From positions 3,162,001 through 3,226,000 of the forward strand of contig NZ_CP050153.1 in assembly GCF_011617465.1 (NCBI RefSeq): a stretch of 64,000 nt of DNA. Reading direction: 5' to 3'. Source of the DNA: Brevibacterium pigmentatum. Lineage in GTDB: Bacteria; Actinomycetota; Actinomycetes; Actinomycetales; Brevibacteriaceae. The translations under genes and the position numbers were made by a program. The notes beneath the pieces were generated by a model. That model saw only the letters and a list, made by a program, of their open reading frames with translations, did not search any database and was not told the origin of the DNA. Positions 46,022 to 55,282 of this stretch are shown here, one piece after another. Every line of letters begins with the position of its first letter. Within the stretch, counting starts at the first letter, position 1.

Positions 46022-46933
46022 ATGAAGAATCGCTTCGTCAGAGACAACGGACTGACCATGCGGATGGGATGGACGATCTTCCTCAACGGCCTGATCTATG
46101 TCGTGCTCATCCTCGCGATCTGGTGGATCGTCGGCCAGAGCGTCGGCGGCGTCATCGTCGCCGTCCTCATCAGTGCCGGCGCGTTCTTCTTCCAGTGGTA
46201 CTTCTCCGACAAGATCGCCATGCGCGCGATGGGCGGTAGGGAGGTCTCCCCCGAGGAGGCTCCAGAGCTGCATACGATCGTCGACCGACTCTGCCAGCTG
46301 GCCGATTCGACGAAGCCCCGCGTGGCCGTCTCGAATTCTTCCATCCCCAATGCCTTCGCCACCGGCCGCTCCCCCGAACGCTCGGTGGTGTGCGTGACCC
46401 GTGGTCTGCTCGAGAAGCTCGATCGTGATGAAGTCGAGGTCGTGCTCGCCCACGAGCTCTCCCACGTGGCCCACCGCGACGTGACCGTGATGACCGTCGC
46501 CGGTGTCACCGGTGTCGTCGCCGCACTGATGATGCGCGCCGGGTACTACATGAGCTTCGGACGGTCGAACAACAATAACAACGGCATCCCGATCCAGCTG
46601 CTGTTCATCCTCGTCGGAGCCGTCGTCTACGGGCTTTCATTCGTCCTCATCCGCGCTCTCTCCCGGTATCGTGAGCTTGCCGCCGACCGTGCCGCTGCCA
46701 TCCTCACCGGTGCACCGTCGACTCTGGCGTCGGCACTGACGAAGCTGAGCGGGGACATGGCCAAGATCCCGGAGAAGGACCTGCGGTCGTCCGCCTCGGC
46801 GAACCACCTGGCTCTCATCCCCGCCATCAGCGGAAAGGCCGCATTCGGCCAGCTCTTCTCCACCCACCCCTCACTCGAGAAGCGCCTGGAGCAGCTGGCG
46901 AAGATCTCCGCCCAGCTCTCCCGCCCCGAGTGA
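46022..46933 (+). CDS. htpX: HtpX-type membrane zinc metalloprotease
   Basis: 303 residues (M48 family). Two N-terminal helices (MGWTIFLNGLIYVVLILAIW; GVIVAVLISAGAFFFQWYF), zinc site HELSH in VVLAHELSHVAHRD, a second membrane pair and the third ligand Glu in SRYRELAADRAA. The C-terminus THPSLEKRLEQL is typical. It degrades damaged membrane proteins. The PspAA/PspAB neighbours are the standard actinobacterial arrangement. Confidence 0.93.
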   Translation: MKNRFVRDNGLTMRMGWTIFLNGLIYVVLILAIWWIVGQSVGGVIVAVLISAGAFFFQWYFSDKIAMRAMGGREVSPEEAPELHTIVDRLCQLADSTKPRVAVSNSSIPNAFATGRSPERSVVCVTRGLLEKLDRDEVEVVLAHELSHVAHRDVTVMTVAGVTGVVAALMMRAGYYMSFGRSNNNNNGIPIQLLFILVGAVVYGLSFVLIRALSRYRELAADRAAAILTGAPSTLASALTKLSGDMAKIPEKDLRSSASANHLALIPAISGKAAFGQLFSTHPSLEKRLEQLAKISAQLSRPE

Positions 46934-46979
46934 GCATCCGCCACACGCTTGAACTGCGCACCACCGAATTAGGAGCTCT

Positions 46980-47579
46980 ATGGGATTCTTCGACGCACTG
47001 CTCGGCCGGTCCAAACCGAAACGGGCCAACCTCGACGACCTCTTCGCCCTGCCCCCGGCAGCATTGACACTGCAGGCCGCGACCGGCTTCACGCCCACGG
47101 GCATCGGGGCCGTCGCCTTCCGTCAGGTCGAGGGCGCCGCTTTCCAAACTGCTGAGTCCGAAAGCGTCGCCCTCATCGGCTCCGACCCGGCCGCCTCGGT
47201 GAGGCAGGAGAACGACGGCTTCGGGTTCACCTGGCAGGTCGTTGCCGATGAGAACGCCGAGGTGGTCAACCTCGTCACGAACATCCACGCCGTGAACTCG
47301 GCGCTGGTCAATCAGGGATTCGACACCATGCTGCTGTGCACGACCGTGTACTTCGTCCACCCCGATGGACGTCGGATGGCATTGGTCTACCAGTACAAGC
47401 GCGGAACCTTCTATCCGTTCGTGCAGTCGGCACCGAAGCAGCGTGACAACCCCCTGGAGATCCAGGTCAAGGGCGTGCTCTCCAATGAACTGCCGTTCGA
47501 AGAGGATACGTCGAACTGGTCGGCTCTGTGGGACGCCCCGGGTATGAATGACACCCCGGGCGCTCCCGAGCTGCAGTAG
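46980..47579 (+). CDS. pspAB: PspA/HtpX-associated protein PspAB
   Basis: 199 residues. MGFFDALLGRSKPKRANLDD at the start, and TGIGAVAFRQVEGAAFQ and DNDGFGF-like text (here ENDGFGFTWQVV), fit the PspAB family that accompanies HtpX in actinobacteria. Soluble, no motif for catalysis. It is the last gene of the Psp set and is followed by a strong terminator. Confidence 0.85.
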   Translation: MGFFDALLGRSKPKRANLDDLFALPPAALTLQAATGFTPTGIGAVAFRQVEGAAFQTAESESVALIGSDPAASVRQENDGFGFTWQVVADENAEVVNLVTNIHAVNSALVNQGFDTMLLCTTVYFVHPDGRRMALVYQYKRGTFYPFVQSAPKQRDNPLEIQVKGVLSNELPFEEDTSNWSALWDAPGMNDTPGAPELQ

Positions 47580-47645
47580 GCGCACCTGGCCCGAAGGGTG
47601 GGCCAGCCCGAAGGCGTGTACCCGTCCGGGCTGAAGGGCAGACAG

Positions 47646-47677
47646 ATGGAGGGCGTCCCTGCGGGGACGCCCTCCAT
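47646..47677. terminator. Bidirectional terminator
   Basis: A perfect 14-bp stem (ATGGAGGGCGTCCC) with loop TGCG, between the convergent pspAB and S4 genes. Confidence 0.85.
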
Positions 47678-47733
47678 TATCTGTTCGCGTTCGTTTCGGT
47701 CGAGACCGGATCAGTCTTCCTCGGCAGTCACGA

Positions 47734-47952
47734 TCAGCCGTGCTCGGCAGCCACCTCGATGACTTCGCCGAGGGCTTCGATGCGGTCGCCGGGACGGATC
47801 GTGGCGCCTCGACGGGTCTCGACCTCGCCGTTGACGCTGACCTCACCGTCGGCGATCATGTCCTTGGCCATAGCACCGTGTTCGGCGATGCCGTGCAGTT
47901 TGAGCAGCTGACCGAGTCTGATCGACTCGCCGCGGATTTCGATCGTGTCCAT
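47734..47952 (-). CDS. S4-domain RNA-binding protein (YbcJ/RlbA-like)
   Basis: 72 residues, one S4 domain: IRLGQLLKLHGIAEHGAMAK, then DGEVSVNGEVETRRGATIRP and GDRIE. Short free-standing S4 proteins of this kind bind structured RNA; partners are unknown. Its ATG overlaps the stop of the upstream gene (TGATG). Confidence 0.9.
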   Translation of the reverse strand: MDTIEIRGESIRLGQLLKLHGIAEHGAMAKDMIADGEVSVNGEVETRRGATIRPGDRIEALGEVIEVAAEHG

Positions 47953-48770
47953 CAGAACATGTCTCCGAATCCGTCGAACAGGCCGCCGCCGTCACCGCCG
48001 TCGCCTCCGAAGAAGCCACCGCCGTCGCCGCCCATGTCTCCGCCTGCGTCTCCACCGGCGTCGCCCATGTCGCCTCCGTAGGCGCCGTCCCAGCCGCCGC
48101 CCATTCCGCCGAACATCATGGCACCCATGAGGACGCCGGGCAACAGGCCGGAACCTGCATAGGAGTTGAAGTAGCCGCGGTTGTATTCGGCGTAGGCCGG
48201 TCCGGCCTCCCAGTAGGCGCGGCGGGTGTGTCCGTCACCGGTGACGACCTTGCGCACCAGCGGGTCGGCTCCGACAGCGACGCGTTCGGCGTCGGCGGCA
48301 CACACGGGCACCGGGCGCAGCTGGCCGCCGGCCGGGGCCCAGTCGATGTCTTCGACCGAGGGACCGTGCTGGGGGTTGAAGAAGCAGGGCGGACGACGCA
48401 CCGGCAGGGGTTCGCCTTCGACCCGGGCGCGAACGCATTTGGCAGCGTAGCGGCCGTCTTCGAGCGCCTCGGTGACGTGGCGGATGTCAGTGGGTTCGGA
48501 GACCTTCTCGAGAGTCTCCTTGGCAACGTCGTACGAATCGAGCGCCTGCTTGTAGTCCTGCGCTCCGCCCGTGTCGAGATCGATTCCCGCAGTGATGACG
48601 TCGAGTTCGGCGACTTCTTCGCCGAATGAGGTGACGTCTTCTTCAGCGGTCTTCTTCACCTGCTGAAGTTCAGCGGCGTGCAATTCCCGCTGCCGCTTCT
48701 TCTCCTTGCGGTGGCCGATGAAGAAAACGGCCCCGAGAACTACGAGCAGCAACAGAAATACTTCAGTCAC
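47952..48770 (-). CDS. Membrane-anchored protein with Gly/Asp-rich C-terminus, unknown
   Basis: 272 residues. One N-terminal helix (VFLLLLVVLGAVFFIGH), a basic patch, a helical region with a coiled look (residues 20-110), a middle part with two Pro/Cys spots (PPCFFNPQHGPSVEDIDWAP), and a C-terminal tail made of GGDGG- and MGGD-like runs. Gly/Asp tails of this type occur in TPM/YgcG-like proteins, but no TPM domain is seen. The start is GTG 48770, preceded by GGGAGG at 8 nt; an ATG at 48851 would place an odd peptide ahead of the helix. Confidence 0.72.
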   Translation of the reverse strand: MTEVFLLLLVVLGAVFFIGHRKEKKRQRELHAAELQQVKKTAEEDVTSFGEEVAELDVITAGIDLDTGGAQDYKQALDSYDVAKETLEKVSEPTDIRHVTEALEDGRYAAKCVRARVEGEPLPVRRPPCFFNPQHGPSVEDIDWAPAGGQLRPVPVCAADAERVAVGADPLVRKVVTGDGHTRRAYWEAGPAYAEYNRGYFNSYAGSGLLPGVLMGAMMFGGMGGGWDGAYGGDMGDAGGDAGGDMGGDGGGFFGGDGGDGGGLFDGFGDMF

Positions 48771-48856
48771 GATCCATGCCTCCCAGGCTAGCTTTGTCCT
48801 CGAACAGTATGCCCGATGAAACTGACAGGCGTCTGAGCCTGTGCCCCACATCCGCT

Positions 48857-48976
48857 CAGTCCTCGGCCGCCGATGACCGGTGTGCGCAGGTCATCCAAGA
48901 TCGTCGTTCGTCCGGTGTGCGCAGGCCAGTCCTCGGCCGTCAATGGCCGATACACGCAGGTCATGCATGACCGTCG
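48857..48976. repeat. Degenerate 50-bp tandem repeat
   Basis: Copy 1 (48857-48906) and copy 2 (48927-48976) both run from CAGTCCTCGGCCG through CGCAGGTCAT to CGTCG. The 20-bp spacer repeats the inner CCGGTGTGCGCAGG once more. Copy 2 contains the perfect palindrome GGTCATGCATGACC. No gene lies here. Confidence 0.75.
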
Positions 48977-48997
48977 CTTGCTCCGTGAACGACCGCC

Positions 48998-49747
48998 TTA
49001 GACGAGAGTCTGGAGGCCTTTGACCAAGGCCGCGATTCCGCCGCCGAAGGCGAGGACGAGCATCCCGATCCGCGCTACGCCCACGTCTATATGACGGGCG
49101 AGCCAGTCACCACCTGCGAGGCCAGCCACGAGGACGAGACCGAGCCCGATCCAGACCCCGGCCTCCAGATGCGGCCAGGTCCCTCCGTCGATGATCACCT
49201 TCATCACCACCGCTGAGGCGGTCCCGACGACGAGGAACGGCTGCAGGGTTGCCGCGAACGACCGCTGCTCCCAATTCGTCAGCACAGCGTAGGCGCTCAC
49301 CGCCGGACCCCCGGCTCCAGCCGCGGCCGACATCGCCCCGGAGAAGAGTCCGGCCGTCAGCCGTGTGCCGAGGTTCGCGGGAATCGTCCGCCCCAGCTTC
49401 CCCAAGGTCAGTGAGCTGATGAGGGAGACGACGATCAGGACGCCGATGAGGATCTGCAGAGGTGCGGTGGGCAGCGCAGCCGAAAGCAATGCGCCGGGGA
49501 TGGTGCCAAGCACGGCACCCAAGGCAAGGTGTCGGAACGGCGGCCATTCCACCTCGGCGAAGGTGCGGACGAAGACGGAGAATGAGGCGACGATTCCGCA
49601 GATGTTGACGAGGATGACTCCGCTGAACGGGTCGAGGAGGAGGACGAGGAAGGGGCCGCTGACCAGGCCGAATCCCATCCCGGTGACGCGTTGGGACAAT
49701 GCACCGAGGAACACTGCGAAGAGGATGAGCACGACGACGGGTTCCAC
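48998..49747 (-). CDS. TauE/SafE-family permease
   Basis: 249 residues, seven to eight helices. Two family half-repeats are visible: GALSQRVTGMGFGLVSGPFL and TAGLFSGAMSAAAGAGGPAV. Relatives move sulfite, sulfonates or organic anions; the substrate is not clear. I start at GTG 49747: a minus-strand TAAACT (49755-49760) lies 7 nt upstream, which suits a leaderless message. The longer frame to 49825 would overlap the divergent gene. Confidence 0.85.
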   Translation of the reverse strand: MEPVVVLILFAVFLGALSQRVTGMGFGLVSGPFLVLLLDPFSGVILVNICGIVASFSVFVRTFAEVEWPPFRHLALGAVLGTIPGALLSAALPTAPLQILIGVLIVVSLISSLTLGKLGRTIPANLGTRLTAGLFSGAMSAAAGAGGPAVSAYAVLTNWEQRSFAATLQPFLVVGTASAVVMKVIIDGGTWPHLEAGVWIGLGLVLVAGLAGGDWLARHIDVGVARIGMLVLAFGGGIAALVKGLQTLV

Positions 49748-49754
49748 CCGGCCG

Positions 49755-49816
49755 AGTTTACTCGAGTCCGATTCCCGGCTGATCCTCAGTCTCACCGCTG
49801 ACGGCGGGGTTAGAGT
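49755..49816. promoter_or_regulatory. Back-to-back leaderless promoters
   Basis: Minus-strand TAAACT (49755-49760) serves the TauE-like gene. Plus-strand TAGAGT (49811-49816) lies 7 nt before ATG 49824 of the DUF1707 gene. Confidence 0.55.
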
Positions 49817-49823
49817 ATTCACC

Positions 49824-50591
49824 ATGAACGCCAGCCCCCTCTGGTCGCGGTTCAGCGCAGATCCGCGCTCGTATGGGCAGGTCCGGGCCTCTGATGCCGA
49901 TCGCGCGGTCGTCAGTGATGTCCTCTCGGAGGCTTACGCCCTCGGTCAGCTCGACGTGGAGGAGTTCGATGAACGCACCGAGGCTGCCGCGAAGATCAAA
50001 ACGCTCGGTGAGGTCCCAGCACTGATCGAGGACCTCGTCCTCACTGATCCTGCAGAGACCGAACCCAGCCAACTCGATGATGCGGGGCGCGCACAGGCGC
50101 TGGCTCGCCTCGAGGAGGATCGGGTGCCGATCACGCCGGAGCAGATCGATGCCGCGGCGCAGAAGTACTACGAGGATCGGGTGCGCCGGTCGCTGCTCGG
50201 CGCAGTCGCGGGCCCGGTCGGGATCGTGCTGGCGATCTGGGCGTTCTCGTCGATCGCCTCTGGCCAGTTCATCTTCTTCTGGCCGATCTTCGTCATCGTG
50301 CCCACACTGCTCGGCGGTTTGGGACGCATCGCCCACAAGGACGAGATCATCCGCAATCGGAAGAAGGAGCTCACGCGCCGGGCCCGGGCCCACCTCGGCG
50401 ATGCCGAGGCTCAACGGCAAATCGAACAGGGTGAGACTCCCGAGCGGGATTTTGAAGCTGACTTCGGTACGGGGCTGCAGCCGCCGCATCCGTCCCACCC
50501 GCCCTACTCGCCCGGTCAGATCTCACGCCGGGAGGAACGGGACCGGCGCCGTTCGCACCGCCGCCATAACCGCGACAATCCCTGGGACTGA
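49824..50591 (+). CDS. DUF1707 membrane protein
   Basis: 255 residues. DUF1707 is at the N-terminus (VRASDADRAVVSDVLSEAYA, LGQLDVEEFDERTEAAAKIK), followed by a spacer, two helices (GPVGIVLAIWAFSSIASG; FIFFWPIFVIVPTLLGGLG) and a basic, Arg/His-rich tail. DUF1707 is a small actinobacterial domain thought to be membrane- or sensor-linked; function unknown. The long open frame upstream is antisense to the TauE gene. Confidence 0.85.
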   Translation: MNASPLWSRFSADPRSYGQVRASDADRAVVSDVLSEAYALGQLDVEEFDERTEAAAKIKTLGEVPALIEDLVLTDPAETEPSQLDDAGRAQALARLEEDRVPITPEQIDAAAQKYYEDRVRRSLLGAVAGPVGIVLAIWAFSSIASGQFIFFWPIFVIVPTLLGGLGRIAHKDEIIRNRKKELTRRARAHLGDAEAQRQIEQGETPERDFEADFGTGLQPPHPSHPPYSPGQISRREERDRRRSHRRHNRDNPWD

Positions 50592-50626
50592 GGGCATGCT
50601 CCGCGTCCGGGCGGTGCTGCTGCGCC

Positions 50627-51010
50627 TCAGACCTGGAAGATTCGGATCTGTCCGAAGTCCTGGGCTTTGTGAGTGGTGAACCACATGGTGTGCGAGAAGT
50701 GTCGCAGGTCGTCGCCGTCGGCCTCGGATTGCCAGTAGCCCCACGCCGCCGCGGCCTTGCCGTGAGTGATCGCCGCTTCGAGGTGGCCGACCTCCGGCGA
50801 ATGAGCGGACAGTTTCAGCAGCGCTTCGACGACGGCCTCCCGCCCGGTGTGGGTCTCGACGGCGGAGGCATGAACGATCTGGAGGACGCAGTCGTCGGCG
50901 ATCACCTCGGCGAGGGCCTCTTTGTCCCCGTTGAAGAGATTCTCTTCGAACGTCGCGACGAAGACGTTCTTCGGACTGTTTCCGCAAGCATCGGTGCCGG
51001 TGAAAGTCAT
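50627..51010 (-). CDS. NTF2/SnoaL-like protein
   Basis: 127 residues. EENLFNGDKEALAEVIADDC and VVEALLKLSAHSPEVGHLEA plus the end FGQIRIFQV match the cone-shaped SnoaL/NTF2 fold. Such proteins may be small isomerases, hydrolases or ligand binders; no catalytic pair can be assigned. Confidence 0.75.
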   Translation of the reverse strand: MTFTGTDACGNSPKNVFVATFEENLFNGDKEALAEVIADDCVLQIVHASAVETHTGREAVVEALLKLSAHSPEVGHLEAAITHGKAAAAWGYWQSEADGDDLRHFSHTMWFTTHKAQDFGQIRIFQV

Positions 51011-51128
51011 ACCGCCAGCCTAGGCGGGCGGAGGCGGCGGGACAACGGGTCGGTGGGCCGCCTCGGCGAAGGTGGGGTTATCGGGAGAAGAATCGGATAC
51101 GGCTGCTCCGGACCGTCGGGCACGAAAA

Positions 51129-51166
51129 CGGCCGTGCCGGCGCCCTTGCGGGCACCGGCACGGCCG
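51129..51166 (-). terminator. Terminator of groEL
   Basis: A 17-bp stem (CGGCCGTGCCGG at one end) with one mismatch and loop of 4, followed on the minus strand by TTTTCG. Confidence 0.85.
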
Positions 51167-51185
51167 ATCGGACAAGCGGGGGCTA

Positions 51186-52835
<1,650 letters not shown>

Positions 52836-52982
52836 TTAGATCCTCCCTGATGGAGTGGAGTGGGAATCCAGAGCAGTCATCAACGCCCGCGACGGCAGAG
52901 AGTGTGTCCGCATGTTCCATTCCACATATGGACCACGCTCTCGAGACGACTGGTGGGTACCCATCGGTTTTCACCAGTACTA

Positions 52983-53012
52983 GATTTAGCACTCTCCCCA
53001 TGCGAGTGCAAA
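52983..53012 (-). promoter_or_regulatory. groEL promoter overlapping a CIRCE operator
   Basis: CIRCE: TTAGCACTC (52986-52994), 9 bp, GAGTGCAAA (53004-53012); the consensus second arm is GAGTGCTAA. The minus-strand promoter TTGCAC (53006-53011) and TAAATC (52983-52988), 17 bp apart, is built into the operator, so HrcA binding would block polymerase. The leader to groEL is about 150 nt. Confidence 0.9.
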
Positions 53013-53262
53013 TATTCGTGGTCCGTCATGACGGTTGCGGAGGGCCGCGTTCCGCGAGTTCTCGCCGCACGGTCACGGCGCAGGGGCAGTTCGGCCCAGC
53101 GCGAAACGTCTGCCGACGGTGAAGCACGCCGGGTCAGATGACGCTCCCAGGTTCGAGCGGGCCGGAGCAGGCCCACTTGCGACGGCCGCGTGCGGGTCGA
53201 CAGACGCCGGAATCAACGCGCGGGCGAAGTGGCACAGTCAAACACCCACGTCGCGGTCGCAA

Positions 53263-53326
53263 TCGGCACGGTTTAGGGTGAACAGCCCTGTTTCAAACAC
53301 GTGCTATTCAACTCAAACTGGGCCGA
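53263..53326. repeat. 64-bp palindromic element, family 2, copy 2
   Basis: Arms of 24 bp (53263-53286, 53303-53326) pair at 18 of 24 positions; loop is 16 nt starting CCTGTTTCAAACAC. Length, loop size, the TGTTT..AA loop core and the CGTGCTAT border are the same as in 4797-4860, while much of the arm sequence differs. Confidence 0.75.
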
Positions 53327-53378
53327 TTCGAAGTTCGTACACACACGCGCGCAGCTCGAGTGAGCCCGCACCCTCTCA

Positions 53379-53462
53379 GCACCAAATCTTCAACTTTTGG
53401 TGCACCTCGTTCTGAAAGACACACAGAAGAACGTGTGCAACTCGGAACAAAGTGCACCAAAA
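53379..53462. repeat. Cluster of GTGCACCAAA words in inverted array
   Basis: GCACCAAA (53379-53386), its inverse TTTTGGTGCAC (53395-53405) and GTGCACCAAAA (53452-53462). Adjacent pairs form an 8-bp hairpin and an 11-bp long-range inverted repeat. It lies in the gene-free region downstream of cspA. Confidence 0.5.
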
Positions 53463-53492
53463 CGCGGGATGCCCCGACCACGCGGGCACTGA

Positions 53493-53524
53493 AAAGCGCC
53501 GAGCAGTTGCCTGCTCGGCGCTTT
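53493..53524. terminator. Terminator of cspA
   Basis: A perfect 14-bp stem (AAAGCGCCGAGCAG) with a 4-nt loop; T-run on the minus strand. Confidence 0.85.
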
Positions 53525-53611
53525 CGCCGTGCGGTCGGTGCCGGTCGGCCCGAAGGCCATTCCGACGACCCGCCGCAGCGGATCAGAAAACTGTGCTGAC
53601 AGCAGCCAGTC

Positions 53612-53815
53612 TCAGAGGAGGGTGACGGACTCCGCCTGAGGACCCTTTTGTCCTTCTCCAACTTCGAACTGAACCTGCTGGCCCTCTTCGAGAGAGCGGT
53701 AGCCGTCCATCTGGATTGCGCTCCAGTGAACGAACACGTCCTGGTTGTCGCCTTCGAGGGTGATGAATCCATAGCCCTTTTCAGCGTTGAACCACTTGAC
53801 GGTACCTTGTGCCAT
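53612..53815 (-). CDS. cspA: Cold-shock protein
   Basis: 67 residues, standard size. RNP-1 KGYGFITLE and RNP-2 VFVHWSAIQ are intact. It is an RNA chaperone. The start is ATG 53815; an upstream in-frame ATG would add 13 residues. A long 5' region of 401 bp precedes it, as in many cold-shock genes. Confidence 0.95.
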   Translation of the reverse strand: MAQGTVKWFNAEKGYGFITLEGDNQDVFVHWSAIQMDGYRSLEEGQQVQFEVGEGQKGPQAESVTLL

Positions 53816-54216
53816 TACTTCTCCATACAGTGCAGTGCCATTGAAATCCCGCATCGCGGCCGCGATCAGATGACCTCACCCGAGATACGGAAGCTAGTAA
53901 AACTCAACTGACCCCGCGACTTCCCTCATTGACCTCTAGAGAATTATCTCGGTGAAGCACGAATAGAACACAAGGTGCTGTGCTTGCCTAGCTGTTGCAA
54001 CTCTACCGCAGCCGCGCACCCCGCCTAGAGCGGTTCAGCACTGTTATAGATTCGTTATCTAAGGGTTTCTGCCCTGTTCACAGCGGGGATCGCCGCGAAT
54101 CAAATCAGACCGTTCGGTCAGAAAGTCGCCGAGGATGCCCGCCGTCGAAGGCCCCGACCGCAACCGAACCGATCCCCCGACTCAATCGCGCTGCGGCACG
54201 ACCGAATCGCTTCGGG
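53816..54216 (-). promoter_or_regulatory. 401-bp cspA upstream region with a TetR-like dyad
   Basis: No gene fits here. The cspA promoter and probably a long leader lie in it. A dyad TCAGACCG-TT-CGGTCAGA (54105-54122; 7 of 8 pairs) with core GACCG-TT-CGGTC is typical in shape of TetR-family operators. No TetR gene is in the window. Confidence 0.5.
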
Positions 54217-54777
54217 TCAGTCCGAGCCGCCTCCACTGGACTCCGGCCCGCGATCGGCGATGTCCGAACAGATGACGACGGTCACGTCGGCTTCGAAGTC
54301 GGACGAGGCCTCCGTGGCCGAGACTCCCAGTGACTTGGCGACGAGCTTCGCCTGCGAAGCGTTCTCTTCGCCGTTGTAGTACACGGTCGAATCAGAGAGG
54401 TTCGTCGAATAGTTGCCGACCTGGCCGAGCTTCCAGCCCTTCTCTTCGACAGCCTCGGAGAACTTCTTCGCAGCACCGGAGACTCCCGAGCCGTTGAGCA
54501 CGTCGACGGTGATCGAGTCGTCGGCGACGCTGACTTCGCTCTCGCTCGGTGAGGGTTCTGCCGACGACGATTCGGAGGCCGGAGGGTCGGCGATCTTCGA
54601 CTCGGGATTGCCCATCGAGGAGAAGATGATGTTGATGGCGGCCACGACCAGCAGGACGGCGACCAGGGCGAGGATGATGACCAGCGAGATGGCACCGATG
54701 TTCGACGACGCCGCGGACTCCTGTCGATGGGCACCGCTGCGCCGGCCGGGCTCGATCTCGTCGAATTCGTCGGTCAT
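54217..54777 (-). CDS. LytR C-terminal-domain membrane protein
   Basis: 186 residues. A charged start, one helix (GAISLVIILALVAVLLVVAA), a Ser/Glu-rich spacer and an extracytoplasmic LytR_C domain (ITVDVLNGSGVSGAAKKFSE, STNLSDSTVYYNGEE). LytR_C domains accompany wall-polymer ligases; alone they may guide them. It follows DUF3263 by 2 bp, the same pair as Rv0430-Rv0431 near groEL2 in mycobacteria. Confidence 0.88.
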   Translation of the reverse strand: MTDEFDEIEPGRRSGAHRQESAASSNIGAISLVIILALVAVLLVVAAINIIFSSMGNPESKIADPPASESSSAEPSPSESEVSVADDSITVDVLNGSGVSGAAKKFSEAVEEKGWKLGQVGNYSTNLSDSTVYYNGEENASQAKLVAKSLGVSATEASSDFEADVTVVICSDIADRGPESSGGGSD

Positions 54778-54779
54778 GT

Positions 54780-55046
54780 CTACCTCGAGACGCGGGCTTG
54801 GGCGCGCTCGCTCTGCCGCGTGCTGCGGATTCGGCGAAGGCGCTTGACCAGCATGGGATCGCTGGCCAGAGCTGCAGGGTTGTCAAGAAGCGAGTTGAGG
54901 ATCTGGAAGTAGCTGGTGGCCGACATGTCGAAGCGCTCACGGATCGCGTGGTCCTTGGCGCCTCCGTACTTCCACCACCGCCGCTCGAACTCCAAAACGG
55001 CCACCTCGAGCTCGCTCAGTTCTGAGGTGTCGTCGTTCGGCGGCAT
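54780..55046 (-). CDS. DUF3263 protein
   Basis: 88 residues. LEVAVLEFERRWWKYGGAKD and FDMSATSYFQILNSLLDNP are characteristic. It looks like a small helical DNA-binding protein (recognition-like helix in ATSYFQILN). The ATG has AAGGAG upstream; a TAATAT -10 box lies at 55083-55088 on the minus strand. Function unknown. Confidence 0.9.
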   Translation of the reverse strand: MPPNDDTSELSELEVAVLEFERRWWKYGGAKDHAIRERFDMSATSYFQILNSLLDNPAALASDPMLVKRLRRIRSTRQSERAQARVSR

Positions 55047-55282
55047 AGAGGTTGTGCTCCTTCGAGAGGTATCTGTGCTTCTATATTATCGCCCGATCGG
55101 CGGTACCGAAATTTCCGGCGCGCCGCTGCGGATGTGAGGTCGCTCCCCGATCCTCCCCGACCAACCGCCTCACCCCGCCGCGCGGCACTGATTCGGTGGC
55201 CGTGTCGACGGGGTGAAGGGAACGAATATAGCCGAGGTGGGGCCGCCTCGGCGAACCGAGTGACCCGACCTCGCGGATCGGA

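Noticed and set aside
53035..53415. Small open frames in the groEL-cspA spacer
   Set aside because: No ribosome site, no homology recognisable, and they run across the 64-bp hairpin.
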